The notes under the pieces were generated by a model, which saw nothing but the letters and a program-made list of their open reading frames with translations, was not told the origin of the DNA and ran no database searches. Below are positions 37,144 through 47,744 of a DNA stretch of 64,000 nucleotides, piece after piece. Position numbers and translations under genes: made by a program. This stretch comes from Amia ocellicauda (Eukaryota > Chordata > Actinopteri > Amiiformes > Amiidae). Each line of letters starts with the position of its first letter. Positions within the stretch are counted from its first letter, which is position 1. Location: assembly GCF_036373705.1 (NCBI RefSeq), contig NC_089866.1, forward strand, positions 2,048,501 through 2,112,500, in the 5' to 3' direction.

Positions 37144-39010
37144 GTGAGGGTTCAAGGAAATCAGCGGGTCTGGGAGGATCAGCGGCTGCGGGACAGTCCC
37201 GGCTGGGGCTCAGGGCCGCGCAGGGGCCGGCGGTTTAAAGCAGCCCGTCAGGCCCGGTTCGGCTGCTCAGCGCCCGCTTTGTAAGTTAGGAGGCTTGTAG
37301 GCGCTGGTGTCGTTGGACTGGAGCGGAGCTGTATTTCTGTATCTGTCTCTATCTGTGTATCTATAGACGTGTAAAACTGCAACTGTTTCCGTCCCGATAC
37401 GTCACAGTGAGGATGCTCAGACGCAGCGCATTGTGCGTGTAGCTGCCAGGTTACATCCATGTTTATTACTAGAGCCACAGCAGAGGCCGGTCAGTCTGAG
37501 AAACTCACTTTTATTCTTGTCAAAGACGTGCTTTTAACTGACTGTGGGACTGACAGAGTAAAGCTGCATTAACATGAACGCATCACTGTTGACACAATAC
37601 TATTATTATAATATCTGTTATAACAAGTTATTATAATACAAGGCATGTTGAACGCTCTTCTCTGGGATTATACACGTATAGATGATATGATCCTTTTATA
37701 GATGAAAGGAGATGGGTCACATTTTCAACAGTATTTTGGGCGATTCCTACATGTCGCAGGACACACCCAGAAACGCTGTCCCCTCCCTCGGCAACAACCC
37801 GAAATACAGCAACACCCCGATCTGCCTTCAGTGTGAAGATGGTCCAACATCACACATTGTGCCAGGAATCAAACGATAACAGATCTGATGCAACTGTATA
37901 CCCCACACCATGCATGGTAGATGAGTATTGTGATTAAATCAGTTATTTATAATCATTTTCTTTATTCTTTTTTCATTTTATGGCAAGACTTTAAAATAAG
38001 GTGGTGGTGTTCCTCCTGAATGAATATATGAATACCTCAGGATTAAAACTCCAGTACCACATGGACATCATCTGAGTTGAACACATGAACCCCTGACCCT
38101 GTGACAGTAATGTGTTAATCCTGTGGTGTTCGTGTGTTAATTCATGGGGGGGAATTGCACCACCTTAGTGTAAAGTGTAAACCGTGCTATCCTATCTGAA
38201 GCCCAGTGTGTCTGAAGCGTGTTTGCAGAGGCTCAATAATCTATCGCCAACAAAAGAGAAGGTAAAGCAGCTCCACTGATTGGGACAGAGGACCTTTGTC
38301 ACTTTGTTTTTGTATAAAAATAATTTACACGCAAGTTACTGGATTTTTTTTCCTCTGTAGCGATCGGTCTTGGGTTCAAATATATTGACAAAGCTCCTCT
38401 AGCTCTTTAGATTGTGCTCCTCCCATTTCATCAACGCCTCCTAGCTCTAGTTCTTCTCAATTACCATCCTATCGACTCCAACACACCTGTGCGTTACCCG
38501 TCAGCCTATTCCCCACATCATCGCCCTCATCAGTGCAGCAGGTCCTGAACGGGTGAGTCTGGTTTTACCCTGCGTTGGCAGATGAGGGTGGTTTGAAATT
38601 ATTTTGTGTTTGTGTGGAGTAAAGCTTCTGGAAAACGAATACCCTGCTTGACTTTCCAGCAGCTGTGCGGGTGCAGAGAGAACAGCACAGAGCCTGAACT
38701 CTCCAGGGCCCTCGACAATGCCTGTTTGTTAGGGGGAAGCCCCCGTGTAGCCCCCAGCGGAGTGGTCAGCCTGTGTGTGTGTGTGGGTGTGTGTGGGTGT
38801 TTTTGTGCTTTGTTCGGTCCCTTTTCAAGCCCGAGTCCTTTCTTCTTGTGTTGACCAGAGCGAAATGCATTGTCCCTGAGCCGTCCTGCTGTGCCGGGCT
38901 GAGTCAGCTGACCCCAGTGTGAGAGCGGCTGCCGGGGTTTTGATAGACGCGTTCGGGTTCTACAATAGAGTTCGACACAAACGGCGGGAGCCACGAGGAC
39001 ACTGCTGGAC

Positions 39011-39011
<1 letters not shown>

Positions 39012-39042
<31 letters not shown>
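39012..39042. repeat. (GA)n microsatellite
   Basis: About 15 GA units in the inferred hmox2 intron 1. Confidence 0.95.
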
Positions 39043-39044
<2 letters not shown>

Positions 39045-40450
39045 AACTGCACAACAACAAAAAGGAAGCGCTGTCTTTTCTTCCAGGTCCTTTGACTCCG
39101 AGTCTCTCTTCCCAAAGGCTGAGGTACGTCCCCGTTTCTGCAGTCCAGTGTTGCTCTGCCAGCTTGTTCTCTGAAGGGAGAGTGGTGTTGTGACTTGACT
39201 GGGGTTGACTCGAGGCTCTTTGGTTGTTTATGAACCTTCAAGTCACAGCAGAAGCATGCTTTGGTGATGTGTGTGTGGTGTGCTTGTGCTTTCTAGAGCA
39301 ATGTAGTTCAAAACCCCCAACAAAGGTTTACTGTTCAGCGATTTTTATTTCTTTGTTGGCTTGTTTTTCTGTTAATGTTCTCGTCCTTGTGTGCTCAAAC
39401 GAGCTGTTGTGTAACATCTGCAAACCAGGGAAGGTTTGTTCGAGAGTGAGCGAGAGAAAGAGCCTCAATCTATTCGGTGGGCTGGACTGGTTTCTGAGTC
39501 ACAGTATGAGTTTTTCAGTAGGAAATAAGGAAAAACAACTTCTCACTCTGTAGGTTTGACACTAGCGCTGTGGTGATGTAGTATCTCTTCTTGGTCACTG
39601 AGGTTAAGCCGCTTCTGATAGTCTCCTGTCCCCGGTCCAGCTCTGGTGTCTGGGCTCATTAAAGCGTGACCCCAGTGATGAGAGAGGGATAATGACACAA
39701 GAACCTTCCTGTGGAACCTGTTAGACTAGACGCGGACCATTGTAAAACCAAACTGATCCCATTATATTGAATCTTCTATCGGACGTTGTGGTCTTTCAGT
39801 GCAAGATATTTAAACAAAAGAAAGCCTCTACTGTTTTTCAGATGAATATCCAGCCCAAGAGGGAAATTACAGTAGACCGTTTTGCCTTGAGGCTTCGTCT
39901 GCGTTGCGTTTATATAGATGTTAATGTAAGTAAATTCAGTTCTGTAACGAGCGGTGCGGTGTGTGGCCGAGGGGAGCTGGACCTCCGTCTGCAGCTGTGC
40001 CCCGGGCCCTGCAGGCTATGTGTTTCTGCCCAGCGCTGCCCTGCTTTGAATAAACAAACCGGTTTGCAAATCCACTTGGTATTTAAATGCATCAAGTGCA
40101 TAAAACAGCTGTTCATGCAAAGCACTTAATGAAAATACATTTTTGGGAAATGTTGAGAGTATGTGAACAGAGGAGTTCAGTTTCAGTAGACAAGTGTAGT
40201 TGGAAACTCCCAGACTGATGGTTCAATCCCACTGTTGCAACCGGTCAACTGACTGACACCCGATATTAGTATTTATTTATTCATGCAGCTGGGGAATCTC
40301 TTGAGAAAAAGGATGTGGTGGGGGTCAGGGTGTCTTATTGTGGATTGAGGAAGTGAGTGTAGCTGCTTTCACTGCTGCTGACTGACTCGTGGGTGGCCCG
40401 TCTCCTGCAGAGCCCTGTGAGGAGCCCCGTACAGACGGACTGACAGCACG

Positions 40451-43400
40451 ATGCCTGCGGAGAAAGCCGAGGAGCCCGGGGTGGCGCAGGAGGTTCCCAA
40501 CGGAGGGGGGGTGGTGTACGAGGACAACGAGGAGGAAGAGAAAGTCCAGTAAGTAGAGCTGGGCACTTGCACTGCCGCACTGCCGCACACACACACACAC
40601 ACACACACGCACACTCCCCCGCTGCCCACCCGCACTGACTCATGTGGATCGGCCCTGTTCTGACCGCAGAGACGCTCGTGTTGGTCTTGTTTGGAAGCCT
40701 GCCACTTCTCAGTTTCGGTTCTAGCGTTTTATTCCCCCATGATCGAGTGTGTCCGGTGCTTGGGGTTTGTCCTTCACAGGACGTCAAGCCCCTGAGAAAA
40801 CGGCTGCTTTCTTCCTTCAGTTTAGGATCAGACAAGTCCGAACAGCACAGATTAAAGACTCGTTCTCAGGCAAACAAACCACATTGAATGCATGCATGTT
40901 CAGTGATTTAGTGAATACATTCCTGATGGTGCTAAACGGCTCGCATTTTGCACTTCAGGCCCTGGGCAGCTCCAGTGACTGAAGCCTACACGTCTACATG
41001 CAACATACTTATGTGGAAATGCAGCTTGTGCTTTAGTCTGACCACCTGCCTTTATCGTGAGCGACGAAGATGTTCTCTAGGCCTCGGCTGCGGGTCAGCC
41101 GTGCTCACACTGAAACACTGGTCTGGCTCGGGTTGTGACGGCTCTCTGAGAAGAGCTTGTAGCTGCCAGAGTATTGCTAATAAGATTTATGGAGACCAGG
41201 CTGGGTTGGTAGTATTGTTGGGCAGAGTTGGCGTTTATAGCTGCTCTCAACCCCCAGCAGGAGCCAGTCCTCCAAATGTAAGCCACTTAGACCTCATCAG
41301 GGATTGTCATAGCGCTGTCTGTCAACGCAGCACTGCTGTAGTCCAGATCGGCCCACTCTCCTGGCTCTGCTGTTGGCAGTTGTTGAACATCCTAGCCCTT
41401 GACTGGGGATGCTGCTCTAACCAGACTGTCCCCCTACCCCCTAACTTCCACAGCCCCGAAGACCTGTCCGAGCTGCTGAAAGAGGGGACCAAGGAGTCCC
41501 ACGAGAAGGCAGAGAACACGCAGTTCGTTAAGGACTTCCTCCGGGGCCGCATCCGCAAGGAGCTGTTCAAGGTGAGGGTCCGTCCCTGCCGCGTTTGACC
41601 CGGGAGGGACCCTGTGCGCTCTTGTCCTGCTGGCAGCGGAGTTTGTGACTGTCCCCAGAGTGGGGGCAGAAGCCACAGGTGCTATAAACACCAATCGGGC
41701 AGCCGGGTAATCTTTAATGATCTCTAATCTCTGTGAGTGCAAGGGAAGCTTATCTCCCCGCAGGGCCTGACAAAGAGGATTAGGATTGCTGGGGAGGGCT
41801 TTATGGGCATCTCACACACCTCACCTCTCCTCTCCTTCACACTCCTCAGAAGAAGACTAACATTTGGGAACACAACCTATATTTCAAAAGATTATCTTGG
41901 CATTGAAATCCCTTTTGATTTCTGCAGTCAGAAGCACCAGCACACCAATGGGTACAAATGTAAGTCGCCCTGGATAAGAGCGTCCGCTAAATGACAAAAA
42001 TAATAATAATAATAATAATTGTCTGGTACTTCGGCTTCCTCTGCCTTTGCCTGAAACTGCAGATGATTGTAAATTGAGAAGCCGCGTCAGGTTCTGGAAT
42101 CCCAAATCGAGAACGTATGGCCTAGAACCCCCTTTCACCTCACTCTGCTTCTCCCCCGGGCAGCTGGCGACCGTGGCCCTGTACTACACCTACACCGCCC
42201 TGGAGGAGGAGATGGAGAGGAACAAGGAGCACCCCCAGTTCGCGCCGCTCTACTTCCCTGCAGAGCTGCACCGGCACGAGGCCCTGCGCCGCGACCTTGA
42301 GTTCTTCTTCGGCGCGGACTGGGAGGAGCGGGTGCGCTGCTCGGACGCCACGCGGCGCTACGTGGACCGCATCCACGAGGTGGGCCGCGACGCCCCCGCC
42401 CTGCTGGTGGCCCACGCCTACACGCGCTACATGGGTGACCTGTCCGGGGGCCAGGTGCTGAAGAAGGTGGCCCAGAGGGCCCTGCGGCTGCCCTCCACCG
42501 GCGAGGGGCTGCACTTCTACAGCTTCGACAACATCTCCAGCGCCAAGGAGTTCAAGCAGCTGTACCGCGGCCGCATGAACGAGCTGGAGCTGGACCCGGA
42601 CACCAAGGCCCGCGTCGTGGAGGAGGCCAACCGGGCCTTCCGCTTCAACATGGAGGTAAGGCCCGACCCGGGGACGCGGCCCAGGAGGTTTCCAGGCACA
42701 CACGGCACAATAACCGTTCTCGTACCGAATGTGAACCACTGATGGAGAGCTGCGGTAATCCGTGGTAAAGCTGGGCTGCAGGAGCGGCTCAGTGTCGCGG
42801 TCAGCCTGATCACCCCGCGGGGATTACGGGCTCGGGGTTTGGGAGGCGGTTAAGCCCTGCGCTGAAGGCAGCTGCCGGGGTCCGTGTCGCCTGGGCGACC
42901 TTTGTAGGTCAGGCAGACTCCAGCAGATAGGATTTCATGTGAAGATCAGCGCCGAGATTACGGCTGCAGAGGCCTTGTGTGAAGAGTCCAGTTAATTGGG
43001 GGCTCTTGGTTCTTAAGCCAGGGATAAAGCTGTCGACACCGAGTCAGCCAGGGTTTGTCTGAGGGATCTGCGGTTATTCTGTGATGGTTTAAACTGTAGA
43101 CCTGCTCGGCGTATAAATATTTAAACGAAATCGCATTCGAATAAGAAATCTCTCGGCTGCAGTAATTGGATTCGCCGGTGAAGTCGTTTAGTCCGTTTTA
43201 TTTTTAATTATCAGTGAATCGATACTTGTATTATATTCTCTGTTGTCATTAGACAGAAAATGTCTAAAAAAAACACGTGTGATTTGTATGCGTTAACAAA
43301 CTTGAAACTGCTGCTGATGCACTGTACGAACACGCAAGAACTCGCACGCAGAACGTGATCCGCGCTGCTTCGCTTCCCCGCAGGTCTTCGATGAGCTGGA

Positions 43401-43885
43401 CGTGATTGGACAGACCATTAAAGATGAGGTTCTGGACGGGGGTCTGCCCGTGTACGAGGGGAAGGGAGACATCAGCAAATGCCCGTACTACGCTGCCAAA
43501 ATGGGTAAGAGGGGACGGCGGGGTCTCGACGGCAGCTGGGATGTGCTGCCGTCCAATCGTGAGCGCTCTTGTTATGAAAGCGTCTACTTTGTGTCGAGAT
43601 GCTGTACTGTTCCATCTTTGTGCAGCTGAACAAAGAGGAAAATAAGATGAGAACGAGGCAAAGAAAAGAAAGATGATTGTTTGTGTTTTTAAACGCGCGT
43701 TTCTGCTCCTGATGTGTGAGCGAGGAATAACTCATGTTCTCTCTCTCGTCCTCGTAGCCGCCAGCGGGGGCTCCTCCTACGCCTGTCAGATGGCGATGCT
43801 CGTCCTGAGACACCCCACCGGCCAGGTGCTCTTGGCCGCCTGTGTGGCTGCGCTGGCCGGCGTCCTCGCCTGGTACTTCATGTGA
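40451..43885 (+). CDS. hmox2: Heme oxygenase 2
   Basis: Five coding exons: 40451-40548, 41454-41571, 42164-42655, 43384-43504 and 43758-43885, giving 318 aa (human HMOX2 is 316). The enzyme cleaves heme to biliverdin, CO and Fe2+ with electrons from cytochrome P450 reductase. His49 in [12 protein letters not shown] is the proximal heme ligand. The heme oxygenase signature [16 protein letters not shown] lies at about 154-169. A C-terminal hydrophobic anchor (about 299-316) ending AWYFM places it on the ER membrane. The acidic N-terminal extension and the KCPYY heme-regulatory motif (Cys269) identify HMOX2 rather than HMOX1. The other two Cys-Pro motifs of human HMOX2 are lost here: residue 131 reads RCSD, and the second tail motif reads YACQ. 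The large exon 4 of this transcript (42164-42655) is markedly GC-rich at third positions. The start codon follows an acceptor at 40410 and is the first ATG of that exon. Confidence 0.97.
40585..40612. repeat. (CA)n microsatellite
   Basis: Short CA array 37 bp after the first coding exon of hmox2. Confidence 0.9.
41945..42019 (+). mobile_element. SINE/L2-type retroposon tail
   Basis: GTAAGTCGCCCTGGATAAGA, GCGTCCGCTAAATGAC and an (AAT)n end form the classic 3' tail of fish SINEs mobilised by L2-like LINEs. It lies in the hmox2 intron upstream of the large exon, in sense orientation, about 145 bp before the acceptor. Confidence 0.8.
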
Positions 43886-46185
43886 CCCTGAGCGCTTGGA
43901 CGCCGCTGGGACCGACTGCCCCGGAGACGTGCGCTTCTCCCCTTCCTCTCCCTCACACGGCCGTGCTGATGTGATAACTGTGGCTTCGTTGGAGAACATC
44001 AATGGGATAGTTTTAATTTTGTTTAGTTTTAATTTCAATAGGAACTCTAGATTTATCCTGTGGGGGAGGGGGATTTGTTTTTTCTTCTTTTAAATTTAGT
44101 TCCAATGTTTTCTTGAACGGATGCAGAATGGCCTGGCAGTGGAAGCTCCCACTCCAGCAGATGTAGTGCTGTGGCTACTGAAGTGACTATGCATTTGTAA
44201 TTTCTCGCTTTAATTGTGTACATGCTTTTAACATGGATCACATGAACCCTGTCCTCTACATGTGGTTTAAATGAATAATTCTTAGAGGTGAGTTAGATCT
44301 TTAACCCCAGAAGCGCAGAACACGGCCAAGAGCTGCTGCCACAGTGACCCGTCTGTGGTACTGAAGTTTGGATGCGCCACGCCGCCCAGAGCACTCCTGC
44401 CTGGTGCGTTTCGAGCCTTGCAGATGATAACGGTTAAGTTACTGCGGTTTGAAATTAGTTTCTCTTCATCCCGAGTTCTGGACCGGACTGAAAAGCAGAG
44501 CTGCTGATCAGCGGTCCGAGCGGTTTCAGGTCAGAGGGGATGATAAAGGACCGTTTTAAAAGATATCTTGTGCACTTTCACAATGTATTGACTGGAGTCG
44601 TATTGTCTATTGATACTGTCCACATGGAGAGCGGGGCCCAGCGGGTTGAGTGGCAGTGTGGGCCGCAAAGCACTCTATCAAACGCCTCTATTAACTTCCC
44701 CCTGGTAGATTCACAAACCTCCAGCACACGGGGTGGGTTCATCTGTTCCTCAGTCACTACACAAGTGTGCATCTCATCCCGAAATGCACAAACCCAGACC
44801 TTTGTTTGCTGAGAACGCTGTAGTCGGTACCATCAGTCACTCATTCGGACTCTGCTGTAACACGGGGACACCGTTAATGTGGGCCCAGCTCAGCACGGCT
44901 GCACATGCGTTTGTTTTAGCAAATCAATCCATTTTTAATTGTATAGCGCCTCTCGCAGGGCATCCATGGAGCGCTTTACAGAATAGACGTACAACATACA
45001 CTTTGAACAATTTATAAAATAAACCATTCTATAGTTTAGTAGTTTTTCTCCTGAAGCAGTTCTGTTGTTCCTCTTCAGTTTATCCTAAATAAGTGTTCTG
45101 AGTAAAAAGTATGGTTTTCTTCATATAATGCCGTTCTCCTAGCTGTGGCCATGTTTACATCCGTCCTGGGGGGCCTTTTAAAATTTTTCATAGTGCAATC
45201 ACATGGACCTCTACTGCACGCTGACTGCATTCATCTGCTCGAGCTTCTTATCCCTTTCTAGGCATCCTGGATTCAGTACAGACGTTAGATCCACACACAC
45301 GGGTTATCGCACCTGCTGTACACGCACACTTGGACAAGTAACAAAACCAGAAGTATAGGCGAATCTTGCAGGGGGCAGCATTGCGAAGATGTTGCTCCTC
45401 TCGTCAGCCGGTTTCACTATTAGTGTTCACCAGGAACCCCCGCACACCCACACGCAGCCCCCCATTCCCGAGACCGACTGCATGTTAAAGGAGTGAAAGG
45501 GGATACATGTGCTATGAAGTAGATTTGTTTTAATCAGAGTTTTGCACACTTCCTATTTATTCCACTAAGCTGAAAGCCACTAACTCTTAGACCTTTTGGA
45601 AGGTTAAAAATAAATAAAGGAGTCCGTGCTGTAGTGTCAAGTGCTCCATCGCTGTTTGCCAAAGGAGAACCGGGCCGATTCTGAGAGTGAAACCGAGAAC
45701 GAGGGGATTTCATACAGAGGGACAGTCAGGAAGAAGAGGGGGCGGGGGTTAGAGCTGTATACTTTGCCGATATGTATTTTTTCCTTATATTGTTGAATTG
45801 TAACTGTTATGCAATATTCTATAACGAGGCTGGTTTAAAATACTAGTACTTCTCTCTCGGCGGAGGGTCAGAGGTGGGTCAGAGGTGGATCCGGGACGCG
45901 GGAATGTGCATCTCGACACACGGGTCTGAGAGTGTAGTTTCTCTTCTCTTGTTCGCTGTGAAAGTTGTGGGAGTTTTGTGGTGAAGGCTAAACAGAAATG
46001 CAGCCGCAATAATAATTCAACGCTAAGATCCTCAAAGGTCTCGTATACTGTGCTTTAATGCTGAAGAGTAAAATTGTGTGCAAACTAACTAATGGAGAAA
46101 ATGTAAAGGAGATACTGTATTGTTCGTTTTAATGGATTAAACTGAAGTTATTTCCTGGAAAAATAAAAAAATCATCTATTATATA
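43886..46185 (+). other. hmox2: hmox2 3' UTR
   Basis: About 2.3 kb separates the stop codon from the last plausible AATAAA (46162-46167); an earlier signal is at about 45610. The interval has no coding exon. It includes a SINE-like fragment near 44935-44985 with ATAGCGCCTC and GAGCGCTTTACA words. Confidence 0.55.
46162..46167 (+). terminator. Poly(A) signal of hmox2
   Basis: AATAAA within an A-rich tract, after a long AT-rich 3' UTR. Confidence 0.6.
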
Positions 46186-46209
46186 TACACACACATTTGC
46201 TCTGGTGTC

Positions 46210-46215
46210 TTTATT
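46210..46215 (-). terminator. Poly(A) signal of dnaja3
   Basis: TTTATT on the plus strand is AATAAA for the minus-strand gene; a second one lies at 46301-46306. Either gives dnaja3 a 3' UTR of about 1.5 kb (to 47744). Confidence 0.5.
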
Positions 46216-47676
46216 TCTCCAGTCCAGTACAATACCATTAAATAAGAACGTCACTGGAAAGACCTGCAATAAATGACAGAGTCCTTTACCTGTATATGTA
46301 TTTATTTAACGAACTGTACAACACATTTTAAACCGCGCCATGCGAGCAGCATGCCTGCGGCCGGCGGGGGTCTTTCTGTGCGTCCTTCAGGCCAGCGAGC
46401 TCTCGCACGGGGAGGCTGTCCGGAGGGAATCGCCAGCCAGACCACCGCGTCCACCGGCGGCCATCAGATCAGGGCTTTCAGTTTCATGGTTGGAAGGAAG
46501 AGGCTCGTGCTACGATCAGAGAAATGACAGGCCGGGTCGTCTCCGTGTGCCGGGCTTCGCTTTCAAAGGATCTTCATGGAGATGTTTGTTCATTCCCTGC
46601 CTATTCATCCTAACCGGGCTCTAGCTGGAAGGTTCATTGTAGCGCAGAGGACGGATCCAGGGCTCGGGGGTCTGGGTTGGGCTTTGTGGGGAAGACCCCT
46701 CCCCCAGGGACGTATGAATCGAGGTCTTCAGGGGTTTTAATCGAAAGTGCACGTTTTAATTACCACAAACAAAATGTAAGGGCGAGTCCGATTCTTTTTA
46801 GGGGTTTGTTCAATGGCTAGTGGACATGACATTTTAATCACCCGGAATTCCATGTGTGGGTTTGATTCTAGAACCTGCCAGGGTTCTCCACCAGCTCCGC
46901 TCCACATGGGACGAGACGGGGACAGGGACTCGGGCGCGTTTCTGACTCACAGCTCTCCTTGGTTGAAGACCACACTGTTATTGAGACTGCGGTTATAACG
47001 AACACATGAAAAACACTGGAGGGAAAACATGTAGTGAACTCCTGGACGCGGGTACGAGCTGGTGGAGAACCCTGTGAATGTAGTTTCCGTGTGGGGTCCG
47101 GTGGCTGCGCAGCACTGAAGGGATCGTCCGTGTGGTGCAGCCCTGTGTTAGCGGTCTTGGGTGGAGGATGTATTCGTGAGCAGATGCGCAAAGTCGTACG
47201 CTCTTGTCCCGCTCCCGCGCTCCCTGCAGCCCCGTCAGGCAGACCGGCCACTTGTTCAGCGGGTTCCTCGGCAGCTTGCCTTCAAATTCCACGTCCCCCG
47301 TCACCCCGAGAACCGGACCCGGCGCTCCCGGTTCCCCTAGTTCCCGGTGTACCGCTTCCCTGGAAGAGCAGAGACAGGGACATCCGAGGGTCAGCCGGCG
47401 CCAACTGACAAATACAACCACACAGCACGACGACACGCATTCTGGAAGAACGGGAAGTTCTCAAGACAGCTAAACGTGTATGTATGTGTATATTTTTACA
47501 CAGGTCAAGACTGGGAACATCTGTAACATTATCTTAATAGTTGTATTAGATGTAGGTTTTTGGGTCTGTGCCGCATTCCTGTCTGTTGGGGGGGGGGGGG
47601 GCAGGAGCCGAGAGGGGCGCTTGGCTCTGCGGGAGACGGGCCTGACAGTGAGAGGGAGGGAGAGACCAGCCAGCCA

Positions 47677-47679
<3 letters not shown>

Positions 47680-47722
<43 letters not shown>
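47680..47722. repeat. (GA)n microsatellite in the dnaja3 3' UTR
   Basis: About 20 GA units, read as (CT)n in the transcript, begin 22 nt after the dnaja3 stop codon. Confidence 0.95.
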
Positions 47723-47724
<2 letters not shown>

Positions 47725-47744
47725 CCTACCTGGCGGGCAGTCAG

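Noticed and set aside
42140-42739. 199-codon frame antisense to hmox2
   Set aside because: Shadow of the GC-rich large hmox2 exon, whose sense product is clear.
46993-47436. 147-codon minus-strand frame with VEFEGKLPRNPLNKWP
   Set aside because: Considered as an alternative dnaja3 end or an NMRAL1 exon; it matches neither as I know them and lies in the predicted dnaja3 3' UTR.
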